DNA of 64,000 nt from Sulfurimonas sp. HSL1-2. GTDB taxonomy: Bacteria; Campylobacterota; Campylobacteria; Campylobacterales; Sulfurimonadaceae. Shown here one piece after another: positions 52,301-61,343 of this stretch. The notes below the pieces were generated by a model, which ran no database searches, had not been told where the DNA came from, and was given only the letters and a program-made list of their open reading frames with translations. The stretch covers positions 989,573 through 1,053,572 of the forward strand of contig NZ_CP147914.1 in assembly GCF_039645565.1 (NCBI RefSeq), written 5' to 3'. Every line of letters begins with the position of its first letter. Within the stretch, counting starts at the first letter, position 1. The position numbers and the translations under genes are program-made.

Positions 52301-52755
52301 TGTCTTTCTGTTTCAGTGCACTGAGATCCAGCACCATATTCAACCGTATTATCCTTGCAGCCGTAGACCGTGAGGGATTTACGGAACTTACACCCGCATT
52401 GCTCGGCATATTTGCCCATTTGGCAGAGGCAGAACCGATGAGTGTCAGCGCACTGGCAGGCGCACTTGGGAGCACGCGCCAGGCGGCGCATAAGCATGTC
52501 GGGAAACTGGCGGTGTCGGGGTACATCGAACTGCAGACGCGTCCGGACAACCGGAAGGAGAAGGTCGTCGTACTGACGCCGCGGGGTGAAGCACTGGTGG
52601 GAGTAGCGTTAGATGTGATTGCCCGGACGGAGTCGAAAATGTCTGCGTACCTCGGAACGGCAGCCTTTGAAACGTTTATGCGAAACCAGGAGGCGCTTCT
52701 GCATTTTCTGGAGGATCTGGAGCGCGGGGAGTATGGGAACGATCGCAGAGGTTGA
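52300..52755 (+). CDS. MarR-family transcriptional regulator
   Basis: A 151-residue winged-helix regulator. Recognition helix region GSTRQAAHKHVGKLAVSGYI and the wing QTRPDNRKEKVVVLTPRG are typical. N- and C-terminal helices give the dimer. ATG at 52300 is chosen; a TTG 18 bases upstream is in frame. It probably controls itself and the divergent ydhR-like gene in response to an aromatic or electrophilic compound (family knowledge). Confidence 0.88.
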   Translation: MSFCFSALRSSTIFNRIILAAVDREGFTELTPALLGIFAHLAEAEPMSVSALAGALGSTRQAAHKHVGKLAVSGYIELQTRPDNRKEKVVVLTPRGEALVGVALDVIARTESKMSAYLGTAAFETFMRNQEALLHFLEDLERGEYGNDRRG

Positions 52756-52898
52756 CGGGTTCTCTACGGCAATGTAAGCCGGATCGTCCCGGTATGGTGG
52801 AGCGGACAGCGAAACCGGCCGAAAAATATTTGTTTTTATTCTTAACCATTCTTTTACATTACGGCCAATATCATAGTAAAAAACGGGGAGAAGAAACG

Positions 52899-53246
52899 AT
52901 GAAAAAGGTGGAGAGAGAAGCACTTGAATCGCAACTGCTGGCAATGAAAGCGGAGCTGGAATCGAACATCGCGCGTCTGTTGGAAGAGAACGATGCGATT
53001 ACGACGACGGATGATTCGGTGGATATGGAAGACGGGGTGATGTTGCAGAATGAGAGCCGTCATGAGACGGCCCTGCTGAAACAGCAGCGGCATGAACTCG
53101 ACGAGGTCAACCATGCCCTATCCAAAATCAAAGAAGGGACCTACGGCATCTGTGAAGCGAGCGGGAAGAAGATCCCCCTCGAACGGCTCAAAGCGCTGCC
53201 CCATGCACGTTATGTCATCAAAGCGCAACGAGAGGCCGAAGCGTAG
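52899..53246 (+). CDS. DksA/TraR-like protein with lost zinc cysteines
   Basis: A 115-residue protein: an N-terminal coiled coil with the acidic turn (DSVDMEDG, residues 39-46), then the DksA-type C-terminal pattern YGICEASGKKIPLERLKALP. Only Cys85 of the four zinc ligands remains; the second is Ser and the distal pair is replaced (ARYVIKAQ). Such proteins bind RNA polymerase through the secondary channel. ATG at 52899 has GGGGAG upstream; the longer frame before it is not coding-like. Confidence 0.85.
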   Translation: MKKVEREALESQLLAMKAELESNIARLLEENDAITTTDDSVDMEDGVMLQNESRHETALLKQQRHELDEVNHALSKIKEGTYGICEASGKKIPLERLKALPHARYVIKAQREAEA

Positions 53247-53263
53247 GGTTTCCGTCCGTTGCT

Positions 53264-53908
53264 TCAGCCCTGTATGAGCGAGAGCACGACGAAAAAGTGG
53301 AAGATGCTGCCCCCAAGGACAAAGAGGTGCCAGATGGCATGATTGAGATGCAGGGAGTCCCAGACATAAAAGAGGATGCCCAGCGTGTAGGTAAGTCCGC
53401 CGGCAAGCAGCAAGAAGAGCGTCAGCGAATCAACATGGGCGAACATCGGCCCTGCAGCGATCACGATCAGCCACCCCATCAGTGCGTACATGACGAGCGA
53501 AAGCTTCTCGTACCGGCCGTAGAATGCCACTTTGAGCGCGATGCCGAATGCAGCTGCCGCCCATTCGACGCCGAAGATGACCCAGCCGAAGGCTCCCTGG
53601 ACGCCGATCAGGGCGACGGGCGTATAGGTTCCGGCAATGAGCAGATAGATGGCCGAGTGGTCCAGCTGCTGCAGAATACGTTTGAACGCTGGGGCGGTGA
53701 CGGCATGGTAGAGCGTTGAGATGCCGTACATGATAATCAGTGCGATACCGAAGACCAGTGCACCGGCAAGACGGATGCCGCTGCCGCTCTGCGCAGCCAG
53801 GAGGGTCAGGATGCCCAGTGCCGCGGAACTGAGCAGCAGACCGACCCCGTGGGTGACGGCATGCCATATCTCTTCGGCAATGGAAAAAGCGTTGATATCG
53901 GTACGGAT
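53264..53908 (-). CDS. Hemolysin III (YqfA/PAQR) family protein (probable ATC start)
   Basis: About 214 residues if translation begins at ATC 53908. Seven membrane helices with family motifs FSIAEEIWHAVTHGVG, MYGISTLYH, LDHSAIYLLIAGTYTP and HAIWHLFVLGGSIFHFF, which carry the conserved histidines. The only in-frame canonical start is ATG 53731, which would remove the first helix and the conserved His. Upstream from 53731 to the in-frame TAA there is no ATG, GTG, TTG or CTG. CAAGG lies seven bases before the ATC. A TATAAT (53938-53943) lies upstream on this strand. Confidence 0.8.
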   Translation of the reverse strand: MRTDINAFSIAEEIWHAVTHGVGLLLSSAALGILTLLAAQSGSGIRLAGALVFGIALIIMYGISTLYHAVTAPAFKRILQQLDHSAIYLLIAGTYTPVALIGVQGAFGWVIFGVEWAAAAFGIALKVAFYGRYEKLSLVMYALMGWLIVIAAGPMFAHVDSLTLFLLLAGGLTYTLGILFYVWDSLHLNHAIWHLFVLGGSIFHFFVVLSLIQG

Positions 53909-53984
53909 GGGTGCGCCTTGTTCAAGGGATATCGACCATTATACTGCAATGTCGGCCGCATTGGCAGCGAGAATGCTACACAGT

Positions 53985-54671
53985 TCAGGTCGTCTTGAAA
54001 CGGATCGGCAGATGCTTCGCATCGCAGAACGGTTTGTTGGACGATGCACCGCAGCGGCAGAGCGTGACGCGGTTCCTGATCTCGTAGGGGAAGCCGTCCG
54101 CACCGATCACGGGGATGCCGCCGCGCACCCAGATAGGACCGCTGCACTTCATTTTCGGATCTTCTATCAGAACGATGGAGGGTTCGAAATGCGGTTCGAC
54201 GGGTTGGCCCGTCTGTTTGTCCCATGCCACGAGCCGCCCGGCCGGGCAGTCCCACACCTCCTGCAGAAATACCGCCCTGATTTCCGGATCGTCCGACATT
54301 TTTACCTGGTTCCAGACCCCGCCGTGCGGGTCGCAGAAGCGGGCGAGGGCGCAGAAACATTTGGCGTCGGTCAGGTACATGTCAGGGCCGTCGTAGCGCT
54401 TTGAAAGTTCGAGTATGGGCAGACGTTCGGCCGTTTCCGTGCCGTTGAAACCGCTCTTTGCATGGCTGCCGTCGCAGAAGGGGTGCTTTTGGGACCGGCC
54501 GCAGCGGCAGAGGCTATAAACGGCCTGGCGCGGATACTGTTTGTCTTCGATCCATTTGACGGCTTCGCCTTCGTTGTTTACGCCGATACTCTGCACGGAA
54601 AGCGGTACACTGCCCCGTACGATGTATGGTCCGTTTTTGACGATGGTGATACTCTGTTCTGTTTCCGTCAT
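53985..54671 (-). CDS. Twin-CDGSH iron-sulfur protein
   Basis: A 228-residue protein with two CDGSH-type [2Fe-2S] sites: CRCGRSQKHPFCDGSH near residue 55 and CRCGASSNKPFCDAKH near 205, each giving three Cys and one His. Between them is a domain with CFCALARFC and CPAG. This layout is known in bacterial CDGSH proteins with a middle domain of unknown role. Probably redox or Fe-S related; cytoplasmic. Confidence 0.88.
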   Translation of the reverse strand: MTETEQSITIVKNGPYIVRGSVPLSVQSIGVNNEGEAVKWIEDKQYPRQAVYSLCRCGRSQKHPFCDGSHAKSGFNGTETAERLPILELSKRYDGPDMYLTDAKCFCALARFCDPHGGVWNQVKMSDDPEIRAVFLQEVWDCPAGRLVAWDKQTGQPVEPHFEPSIVLIEDPKMKCSGPIWVRGGIPVIGADGFPYEIRNRVTLCRCGASSNKPFCDAKHLPIRFKTT

Positions 54672-54878
54672 ACCAAGCCTTCTGCAGACACTTTAGCATA
54701 TTTTGGAGGTTCCCGGTGTTTTCGCGGATGATTCTGCAGCGACAGGTGTGGCAAAGATGAGGAGTCGGCTGATTGATTGTTGGGGATAAAGATCGCTTAT
54801 AGCATAATGGGGAACGATGCCTGACGCACTATGATACAATCGTATGACATAGACCCCGTCATCAAGGAGAACAAAGAT

Positions 54879-55529
54879 ATGGCCGCTGTCTCTGAAGAAC
54901 TGCTCAACTTTATCCGGGAGGCCTTGCAAAAAGGGCTGGCGCGCACGGAGATCGAAAAGGTCCTGCTTGAAGCCGGGTGGATGCAGGAGGAGGTGACACA
55001 CGGCCTGGGCAAGTTCGCCGACGTCGATTTCCCGATCCCGGTGCCGAAACCGAAGCCCTACCTCTCGGCGATGGAAGCCTTTCTCTATCTGCTGCTCTTT
55101 GCCGCACTCTATATGAGCGCCTATAACCTGGGGAGCCTGCTGTTCAACATCATTACGCTGGTGCTGCCTGATCCCGCATTGACGGGCGGTATGGATATGC
55201 AGGAGTGGATCGAGCGTAGCATTCGCTGGGATATCTCCATGCTGCTGATCGCTTTTCCGCTCTACCTCTATATGAGTTATCTCATCAGCCGCTCCTACCG
55301 GCGCGATCCTCTGGGTCGGGGGTCAAAGATACGGAAATGGCTCACCTATGTGACGCTGTTCATCGTATCGGGCTTTATCGTCGGCGACCTGGCCGTCCTG
55401 GTGTTCAACCTGCTGGGCGGCGAGATGACGCTGCGCTTCTTCCTGAAGTTTCTCGTCGTCGCCGTGATCGCCGGGACGATCTTCGGCTATTACCTGTGGG
55501 ATCTCCGCAAAGAGGAGAAGGAGCAATGA
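54879..55529 (+). CDS. DUF5671-like membrane protein
   Basis: About 216 residues. A short N-terminal helical domain (ALQKGLARTEIEKVLLEAGW) resembles a UBA-like helix pair. It is followed by four membrane helices in the DUF5671 style (EAFLYLLLFAALYMSAYNLG at the first). ATG at 54879 has AAGGAG upstream; an ATG 48 bases earlier overlaps the likely -10 (TACAAT). It overlaps the next gene by four bases. Confidence 0.7.
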   Translation: MAAVSEELLNFIREALQKGLARTEIEKVLLEAGWMQEEVTHGLGKFADVDFPIPVPKPKPYLSAMEAFLYLLLFAALYMSAYNLGSLLFNIITLVLPDPALTGGMDMQEWIERSIRWDISMLLIAFPLYLYMSYLISRSYRRDPLGRGSKIRKWLTYVTLFIVSGFIVGDLAVLVFNLLGGEMTLRFFLKFLVVAVIAGTIFGYYLWDLRKEEKEQ

Positions 55530-55957
55530 GAAGCGGCGACGTGACGGGGAAGTCTCTTATATTCTTGTCGATGACCATCGTAATCGGCGCAATCGTCGCG
55601 GGGATGGTGATGATCGACTCCCCCGCAAAGGAACGGGCGCAGAAACTCGATAAACGGCGCATCGCGGATCTGGCGGAGATCGCCATGAGCATCGACCGCT
55701 ACTGGGAACGGTACAAAAAGCTTCCGGCGGACCTCAATGTCCTCCAGGAAGGCGTGGTCAGCGACCTGGATATTGCAGACCCCAAAACCCTGAAAAGCTA
55801 CCGTTACCGTACCACGGCGTCATCATCGTATGAACTGTGTGCCGAATTTGATACGAAACAGAGCAAAGAAACGTGGATAAACCGATACGGAAGGGACAGG
55901 AACTGGTCCCACACTGCAGGGGAGTACTGTTTCGCACTGGAGCCTTATAAAAAGTAG
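55526..55957 (+). CDS. Membrane-anchored pseudopilin-like small protein
   Basis: A 143-residue protein with one N-terminal membrane helix (IFLSMTIVIGAIVAGMVMI) followed by a helix RRIADLAEIAMSIDRYWERY and a small beta domain with two cysteines. The region DLAEIAMSIDRYWERYKKLP resembles the helix of type II secretion pseudopilins, but the processing site is absent. Coupled to the DUF5671-like gene. Function unknown. Confidence 0.6.
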   Translation: MRSGDVTGKSLIFLSMTIVIGAIVAGMVMIDSPAKERAQKLDKRRIADLAEIAMSIDRYWERYKKLPADLNVLQEGVVSDLDIADPKTLKSYRYRTTASSSYELCAEFDTKQSKETWINRYGRDRNWSHTAGEYCFALEPYKK

Positions 55958-56052
55958 CTCAATATTTTCGGAATTGCTCTGGATGAAGGCGAAGCTTAGG
56001 GGGCATCAGGACGCGTGTGTGTGCCGGTACAGTCTCATAGGGCGAAGGGGCG

Positions 56053-56283
56053 TCAGCTCTCCTCTTCGCCTACCTCTTCAGACTGTGTCGTGACCAGCGC
56101 TTTTGTATGGTCACCGTAGACCGGCTTCTCGTTGCGCAGAAGATCCGTGATGATTGCGAAACTTTCGGCGTTGACGGAGATGCTCTTCGAACGCACGCCG
56201 TCAAAATAGGTAAACCAGAAAAATCCGGAGTTTGTGCTGGCGTCCCACCACGCCTGGTATTTGTTGATCAGCTTAATGGCCAT
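56053..56283 (-). CDS. Small hypothetical protein
   Basis: A 76-residue soluble protein (MAIKLINKYQAWWDASTNSG at the start) with an aromatic-rich first half and an acidic tail. ATG at 56283 has GGAG upstream; the longer open frame before it is A+T-rich and not protein-like. Unrecognised. Confidence 0.55.
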   Translation of the reverse strand: MAIKLINKYQAWWDASTNSGFFWFTYFDGVRSKSISVNAESFAIITDLLRNEKPVYGDHTKALVTTQSEEVGEEES

Positions 56284-56529
56284 TTCTCTCTCCTTGTTAC
56301 CGATTGTTGTATCGTGATTGATCGATTCCCCAAAACTTCCGGAATCATTATAGCCGTAAAAATAAATAATTAAAAACATAAAAACGTAAATATTAGAAAT
56401 ACTATGTTGATTCTGGTCTGTGTAGTCAGAAGCTTGTGTTTCGACAGACATAACAATAATGGAGGGTGGAAGGAAAACGGAGGATGCGGGGGTAAAGCGC
56501 CATGACGGCGCCTTACACTTTAAGCCATT

Positions 56530-57360
56530 TCAGGCACGTTTTAAAACGACGGCAAACTCATCGCATGTGCCATGAAACGGATCGCCGGCGACATTGGCGA
56601 AACATTCCGAGATGGCGAGTCCGTTTGCCTCTACCTCCGTTGTCAGGGTCTCATAGCTGTAATGTTGAAACCAGTTATACACCTCTTTCTGCTGCCCGTC
56701 TTTTACGTAGATGTGATACCGGTCCAATACAACGTTTACCTCGTCGTACTTGAACGTATTGACAAAAGCAAAATAGTTCTGTTCGGACCAGAACCCGTTC
56801 AGTTGATTGCGCTCGTAAATCGCCTGCTCCGTGCGTTTGTCATAGGCGTTCAGCGAGTAGACATCAAGCAGCACGCTGCCGCCGTCGGCCAGGAGCGTGC
56901 GAAATTTCTGAAGCAGCCGTGCGCGCTGTTCCGGGCTCAGTGCGCAGAAATCGCACATGATCATCGTGATGAGGTCGAACGGCATACTGCTTTCGAAATC
57001 GAGATAGTTTCCCTGGACATAATTGACTTCAGGGGTATGCGCTTTGGCGTATGCAAGAGAAGAGACCGAAAAGTCAAGCCCGGTCACATGCCCGCTCAGC
57101 GCGGCAAACTGTGAGGTGTACAGCCCGGGACCGCAGCCGAAATCACAGATGCGGCTGGCACGGTGAAGCCCAAAATGTCTTGCTATCCACGTGACGGATC
57201 GGTCGATAAAAGCTTGCGAGCGGGAGGCGGCATTGATATCGGGATTGAGATGGTATTCCAGCATCTTCTTCGAGGTATGCGGGTCATTCCAAAGTGTTTC
57301 CGCCGTATAGGCACTATAGGGTTGGGGACGCGTATTGATGCGTTTGAGTGTTTGGTACAT
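56530..57360 (-). CDS. SAM-dependent methyltransferase
   Basis: A 276-residue class I methyltransferase: motif I ICDFGCGPGLYTSQFA near residue 70, motif II acidic GLDFSVSSLAYA near 95, and later LITMIMCDFCALSPEQR. The N-terminus (TLWNDPHTSKKMLEYHLNPD) is characteristic of a small-molecule methyltransferase group with this opening. Substrate not predictable. A 20-codon open frame with a strong Shine-Dalgarno lies just upstream. Confidence 0.82.
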   Translation of the reverse strand: MYQTLKRINTRPQPYSAYTAETLWNDPHTSKKMLEYHLNPDINAASRSQAFIDRSVTWIARHFGLHRASRICDFGCGPGLYTSQFAALSGHVTGLDFSVSSLAYAKAHTPEVNYVQGNYLDFESSMPFDLITMIMCDFCALSPEQRARLLQKFRTLLADGGSVLLDVYSLNAYDKRTEQAIYERNQLNGFWSEQNYFAFVNTFKYDEVNVVLDRYHIYVKDGQQKEVYNWFQHYSYETLTTEVEANGLAISECFANVAGDPFHGTCDEFAVVLKRA

Positions 57361-57393
57361 AATGTTTCCGAAATACGGCGACAGTCGTTGAAA

Positions 57394-57456
57394 TCAGCGT
57401 GTTGTCACCGTGTGAAAATTTTGAATAGGTTGAAGCGTTTGTTTAATAGACATCAT
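57394..57456 (-). CDS. Possible 20-residue leader peptide
   Basis: GGAGG precedes tandem ATGs, and the frame encodes MMSIKQTLQPIQNFHTVTTR before a TGA 33 bases upstream of the methyltransferase start. It lacks a run of one amino acid that would mark classical attenuation. It may be a true small ORF that couples translation, or chance. Confidence 0.35.
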   Translation of the reverse strand: MMSIKQTLQPIQNFHTVTTR

Positions 57457-57542
57457 GCACCTCCTGTATGGAAATCGTAGGCACTATTTTAGCAGATGAT
57501 AGAGGAGTAGGAAAAGAAAGGTGGAAAAGGATGAGGGGCGCC

Positions 57543-59441
57543 TTACAGCGCCTTGCTCATGATGCGGTTCATACGTGCGATGAAGCTGGCGGTGTCGTCG
57601 AGTTCGGCACCCTCGAAGAGCTTCGCCTGATCCAGCAGGACGAAGGCGGCGTCGTTGACGAGGTTGACGTCTGACGTGCCGTTGAGCTTCTCGAGCAGCT
57701 CGTGTTTCGGGTTGATCTGCAGGATCGGCTTGATCTCCGGCACTTCCATGCCCATGCCGCCGCCGAATTGTTTCATCATTTGGGCCATCTGGTAGTTCGG
57801 GTCCTCTTTGTCGATCTTGAGGCAGACCGGCGAGTCCGTGAGGTCCGTGGTGATCTCGACCTTGGATACCTTGTCGCCCAGGGCCTCTTTCATGGCACCG
57901 ACGAGGCCTTCGAACGCCTTTGCGGTCTCCTCATCGGCTTTTTTCTCCTCTTCGCTCTCTTCGAACTGGGCATCGGTGACGTTGACGAATTTGTACTCTT
58001 TGTACTCCGTGACCATCGGGAAGACGATGGTGTCGATCTCCTCGTTGAGGATCAGCACGTCGATGCCCTTGGCCTTGAAGCGCTCGAGCTGCGGCGAGTT
58101 CTTGAGCATCTGAAGGCTCATTTTGCCGGTGATGTAGTAGATCTCTTTTTTCGTCTCGTCGACCTTGGTGACATACGACTCGATGTCCGTCTTTACTTCG
58201 CTGTTGAGGGTGTTGAACTTCAGCAACTCCAGGATCTTCTCGCGGTTGCCGAAGTCGCTGTAGAGCCCCTCTTTGATGACGTTGCCGAACTCCGCGTAGA
58301 AGGCGTCGTACTTTTCGGCGTCTTTCTTCTTGAGCTTGGCGAGCTCGCTGAGCACCTTCTTGACCGAGGCGTTCTGGATCTTGTTCATGACCGGGTTGGA
58401 CTGCAGGATCTCGCGGCTGACGTTGAGTGGGAGGTCCTTGGAGTCGATGACCCCGCGCAGGAAGCGCAGGTAGGTCGGCATCAGCTCTTTGTCGTCGTCG
58501 GTGATGAAGACGCGGTTGATGTAGAGCTTCACGCCCGGCTGGTAGTCGACGCGGTAGAGGTCCATCGGCGCCTTGGACGGGATGTAGAAGAGGGTCGTAT
58601 ACTCAATGGCCCCCTCGGCCTTGTGGTGCAGCCAGGTGATCGGTTCGCCGGAGTCGTGCGACAGCGAGCTGTAGAACTCTTTGTACTCGTCGTCGCTGAT
58701 GTCGGATTTGGAAAGGGTCCAGAGCGCGGAGGCCTTGTTGATCTGCTCATTCTTGATCTCCGTGCTGGACGGTTTCGTTTCGTTGCCTTCGTCGTCGCGC
58801 TCGGCCGGGATGAAGTTCTCCTTGTCCATGAAAATAGGGAAAGGGATATGGTTGGAGTACTTTTTGATGATGCTTTCGATACGGTAGGTCTCGAGGAACT
58901 CCTCGTCTTCGTCCTTGAGGAAGAGGGTAATGCTGGTGCCGTTCCCCTCTTTTTCCGCCGGTTCGATGTCGAACTCGCCGTCGCCGGCAGAGATCCACTT
59001 ATACGCCTGCTCCTCGCCTGCTTTCTTGGTGACGACCTCGATCTTGTCGGCGACCATGAAGGCGGCGTAGAAGCCGACCCCGAACTGGCCGATAAGCTGA
59101 CTGTCTTTTTTCGCGTCGCCGGAGAGGTTCTCCAGGAAGGCTTTGGTACCGGATTTGGCGATGGTCCCGAGATGGGCGACGAGGTCCTCGTCGTTCATCC
59201 CGATCCCCGTGTCGCTGACGGTCAGGGTCTTCGCCTCTTTATCAATCGTGAGGTCGACACGCGGCGTGAAGGCGATCCCCTTATAGGCATCGTCGGTCAG
59301 GTGCAGCATGTTGAGCTTGTCGAGGGCATCGGATGCGTTGGAGACAAGCTCGCGCAGAAAAATCTCTTTGTTGGAATAGAGCGAGTGGATCATCAGCTGG
59401 AGCAGCTGGTTGATCTCGGTCTGGAACTGATGTTTGGCCAT
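57543..59441 (-). CDS. htpG: Chaperone protein HtpG (Hsp90)
   Basis: A 632-residue bacterial Hsp90. N-terminal ATPase motifs: ELVSNASDALDKL, DTGIGMNDEDL, GQFGVGFYAAFMV. The middle domain contains LPLNVSREILQ, followed by the C-terminal dimerisation domain. No C-terminal MEEVD, as expected for bacteria. GAGGAG precedes the ATG. Intergenic DNA before and after is A+T-rich; no heat-shock operator recognised. Confidence 0.97.
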   Translation of the reverse strand: MAKHQFQTEINQLLQLMIHSLYSNKEIFLRELVSNASDALDKLNMLHLTDDAYKGIAFTPRVDLTIDKEAKTLTVSDTGIGMNDEDLVAHLGTIAKSGTKAFLENLSGDAKKDSQLIGQFGVGFYAAFMVADKIEVVTKKAGEEQAYKWISAGDGEFDIEPAEKEGNGTSITLFLKDEDEEFLETYRIESIIKKYSNHIPFPIFMDKENFIPAERDDEGNETKPSSTEIKNEQINKASALWTLSKSDISDDEYKEFYSSLSHDSGEPITWLHHKAEGAIEYTTLFYIPSKAPMDLYRVDYQPGVKLYINRVFITDDDKELMPTYLRFLRGVIDSKDLPLNVSREILQSNPVMNKIQNASVKKVLSELAKLKKKDAEKYDAFYAEFGNVIKEGLYSDFGNREKILELLKFNTLNSEVKTDIESYVTKVDETKKEIYYITGKMSLQMLKNSPQLERFKAKGIDVLILNEEIDTIVFPMVTEYKEYKFVNVTDAQFEESEEEKKADEETAKAFEGLVGAMKEALGDKVSKVEITTDLTDSPVCLKIDKEDPNYQMAQMMKQFGGGMGMEVPEIKPILQINPKHELLEKLNGTSDVNLVNDAAFVLLDQAKLFEGAELDDTASFIARMNRIMSKAL

Positions 59442-59594
59442 CGTAAAAACTCCTCAATAGTTAGTCGAATTTTCAAATGTGATTTTAGCAAAAAAATATT
59501 AATGGCCGCAAGTAATATCAATATAGTTTAGTGTAAATGACTAAATTTACTATATGGTGAAAGCGAAAAGTTTTTTTGCTGCAGAACGGACCTG

Positions 59595-60320
59595 TCAGTA
59601 GATGATCTTCGAGAGGTAGAGCCCGGCGGCGGGGGCGAGGTCCGTACTGTGGCGGGCTGTGAGGCCGATCTGCTCCTGCAGCTGCGGCAGGCTCATCTCG
59701 CCGCTGTTGACCTTCAGGACCGCGTCGGCCATCATCCGGATCTGCGAACGGAGGTAGCCGTTGGCCTCGAAGTAGAGGATGGTGTAGTCCTTGCGGCGGT
59801 AGGCGAAGGCCTTGTAGACGGTGCGCACGTAGTGTTTAACGTCTGAACCCGTCTTTTTGAAGTACTCGAAATCGTGCTCCCCCTCGAAAAGACGCATGGC
59901 ACTGTTGAGGCGCTCCAGGTCCAGCGGCGGGGTAAAGGTGACGAGTTCCGCTTCGAAGGGGTTCGGTTCGCGGTCGCTCATGATGTAGCGGTAGACCCGG
60001 CGGCGTGCGCTGAAACGGGCGTGGAAGTCATCCTCGGCCGCTTCCAGGCGTCGGATACCGATGGATGCCGGCAGCTGGTGGGCGAGGGCGCGGCGGAGTT
60101 TGACGAGGTCGCTCCAGTGCGGCGGCAGGTCGAGATGCACCACCTGGCGGAAGGCGTGGACGCCGGCGTCGGTGCGGCCCGAAGCGATGGGTTTGGCGGT
60201 GATGCCGAGGCGAGTGAGCGCCTGGTGCAGGACGCCCATGACGGTGTTGCCCGTCTCCGTCTGGCTCTGGGAGCCGGAAAAGCGGCTGCCGTTATAGCTT
60301 AGGGTCAGTTTGATGCGCAT
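59595..60320 (-). CDS. truA: tRNA pseudouridine(38-40) synthase
   Basis: A 241-residue TruA. The catalytic Asp is in ASGRTDAGVHAFRQVVH; the start RIKLTLSYNGSRFSGSQ and the end PAAGLYLSKIIY match the family. It modifies the anticodon arm of several tRNAs. It lies three bases after the LptF/G-type gene in a minus-strand cluster. Confidence 0.95.
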   Translation of the reverse strand: MRIKLTLSYNGSRFSGSQSQTETGNTVMGVLHQALTRLGITAKPIASGRTDAGVHAFRQVVHLDLPPHWSDLVKLRRALAHQLPASIGIRRLEAAEDDFHARFSARRRVYRYIMSDREPNPFEAELVTFTPPLDLERLNSAMRLFEGEHDFEYFKKTGSDVKHYVRTVYKAFAYRRKDYTILYFEANGYLRSQIRMMADAVLKVNSGEMSLPQLQEQIGLTARHSTDLAPAAGLYLSKIIY

Positions 60321-60323
60321 GGA

Positions 60324-61343
60324 TCAGAACCGCGCCCGGATACGTCTGCGGTAGATGATGTAGGTGACAAAGAGCCAGCTGAAGAAGACGGCCGGGATCG
60401 TATAGAATCCGAGCGCTTTCTGCAGTCCCGTTGTCCCTGCGTAGTAGAAGAGCATTGAGACGAAGAGCCAGAGGTAGACGTACCCTTTCTGATGGCGGAC
60501 GTGGGCGATGCCGATGGAGAGGGCTGCAAAGAGGCCCGCGACGGGGAAGAGAGAGAGCAGAATGTCGGTGATGAACATCCGGATCTTGCTCTTGCGCCGC
60601 TCGGGGTCGAGCCAGAACTCGATGGGGCTGTTGTAGGGGCGCAGCTCCGTCTGCATGACGTTGTTGATCATCATCGCCTCGAACTGCATCTGGGTCATTT
60701 TCTCATCGGTATAGCTGTACCCCTGGCCGTTGGTCAGCTTCAGGCGGAGAATGCCCTTGTTGTTGAGGACTTCGGCTTTTTCCGCCTGGATCAGGATCTC
60801 CTCTTTCGCCTCCTTGTGGAACAGCACGACATCTCCGTAGCTGCGGTCCTTGTGCGCCTTGCCGATGTAGAGCAGCCAGTCGCCGAAGTTGTGCCCGAAT
60901 TCGGAGGCCTGCAGGTTGAAGTTCGCTTCGCTCTGCTTGTAGCGGACGAAGTTCGTCGAGAGGACCGTCGTATGGGGAAAGAGGACGAAAAAGTCGAACA
61001 TCAGCAGCAGGCTCAGCAGTGCCGCCGGCTTCATGAGCGTCGTGAGGATAAAGGTGGGCTTAATCCCCAGGGCAAAGACGACGACCATTTCGTTGTCGGT
61101 CGAGAGGCGGAAGAGGGAGAGGGCCGCGGAGACAAAGAAGGTGATCGGCAGGGTGTAAAAGAGGATCTCGGGGAGGATGAACAGGTAGAGCTTGAACATC
61201 TCCCAGAGGTTGAGCTGAATGACCGCGGTATAGCTGGCGAGCTTGATCAGGAAGATCACCGACGCAATCGAGAAGAGCGGCAGGAAGATCGAGAAAAAGA
61301 GCAGGCCGAAGGTGCTCAGGATATAGCGGCGCAGTCTATGCAT
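60324..61343 (-). CDS. LptF/LptG-family permease
   Basis: A 339-residue protein with three N-terminal helices, a periplasmic beta domain (about 110-245) and three C-terminal helices, the YjgP/YjgQ layout. The lipopolysaccharide export ABC transporter needs two such proteins; the second is not in the window. Start overlaps the stop of the prepilin peptidase gene by eight bases. Confidence 0.88.
   Translation of the reverse strand: MHRLRRYILSTFGLLFFSIFLPLFSIASVIFLIKLASYTAVIQLNLWEMFKLYLFILPEILFYTLPITFFVSAALSLFRLSTDNEMVVVFALGIKPTFILTTLMKPAALLSLLLMFDFFVLFPHTTVLSTNFVRYKQSEANFNLQASEFGHNFGDWLLYIGKAHKDRSYGDVVLFHKEAKEEILIQAEKAEVLNNKGILRLKLTNGQGYSYTDEKMTQMQFEAMMINNVMQTELRPYNSPIEFWLDPERRKSKIRMFITDILLSLFPVAGLFAALSIGIAHVRHQKGYVYLWLFVSMLFYYAGTTGLQKALGFYTIPAVFFSWLFVTYIIYRRRIRARF

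Noticed and set aside
53731-53940. Simple frameshift explaining the missing hemolysin III start
   Set aside because: A TTG in the neighbouring frame exists, but a single correct frame encodes the full family N-terminus up to the ATC without stops, so a frameshift is not needed; it remains an alternative to test.
57702-59531. 609-codon open frame opposite htpG
   Set aside because: Shadow of a high-G+C gene with biased codons; composition (Val/Leu/Asp/Glu-rich) is that of an antisense frame and htpG is certain.
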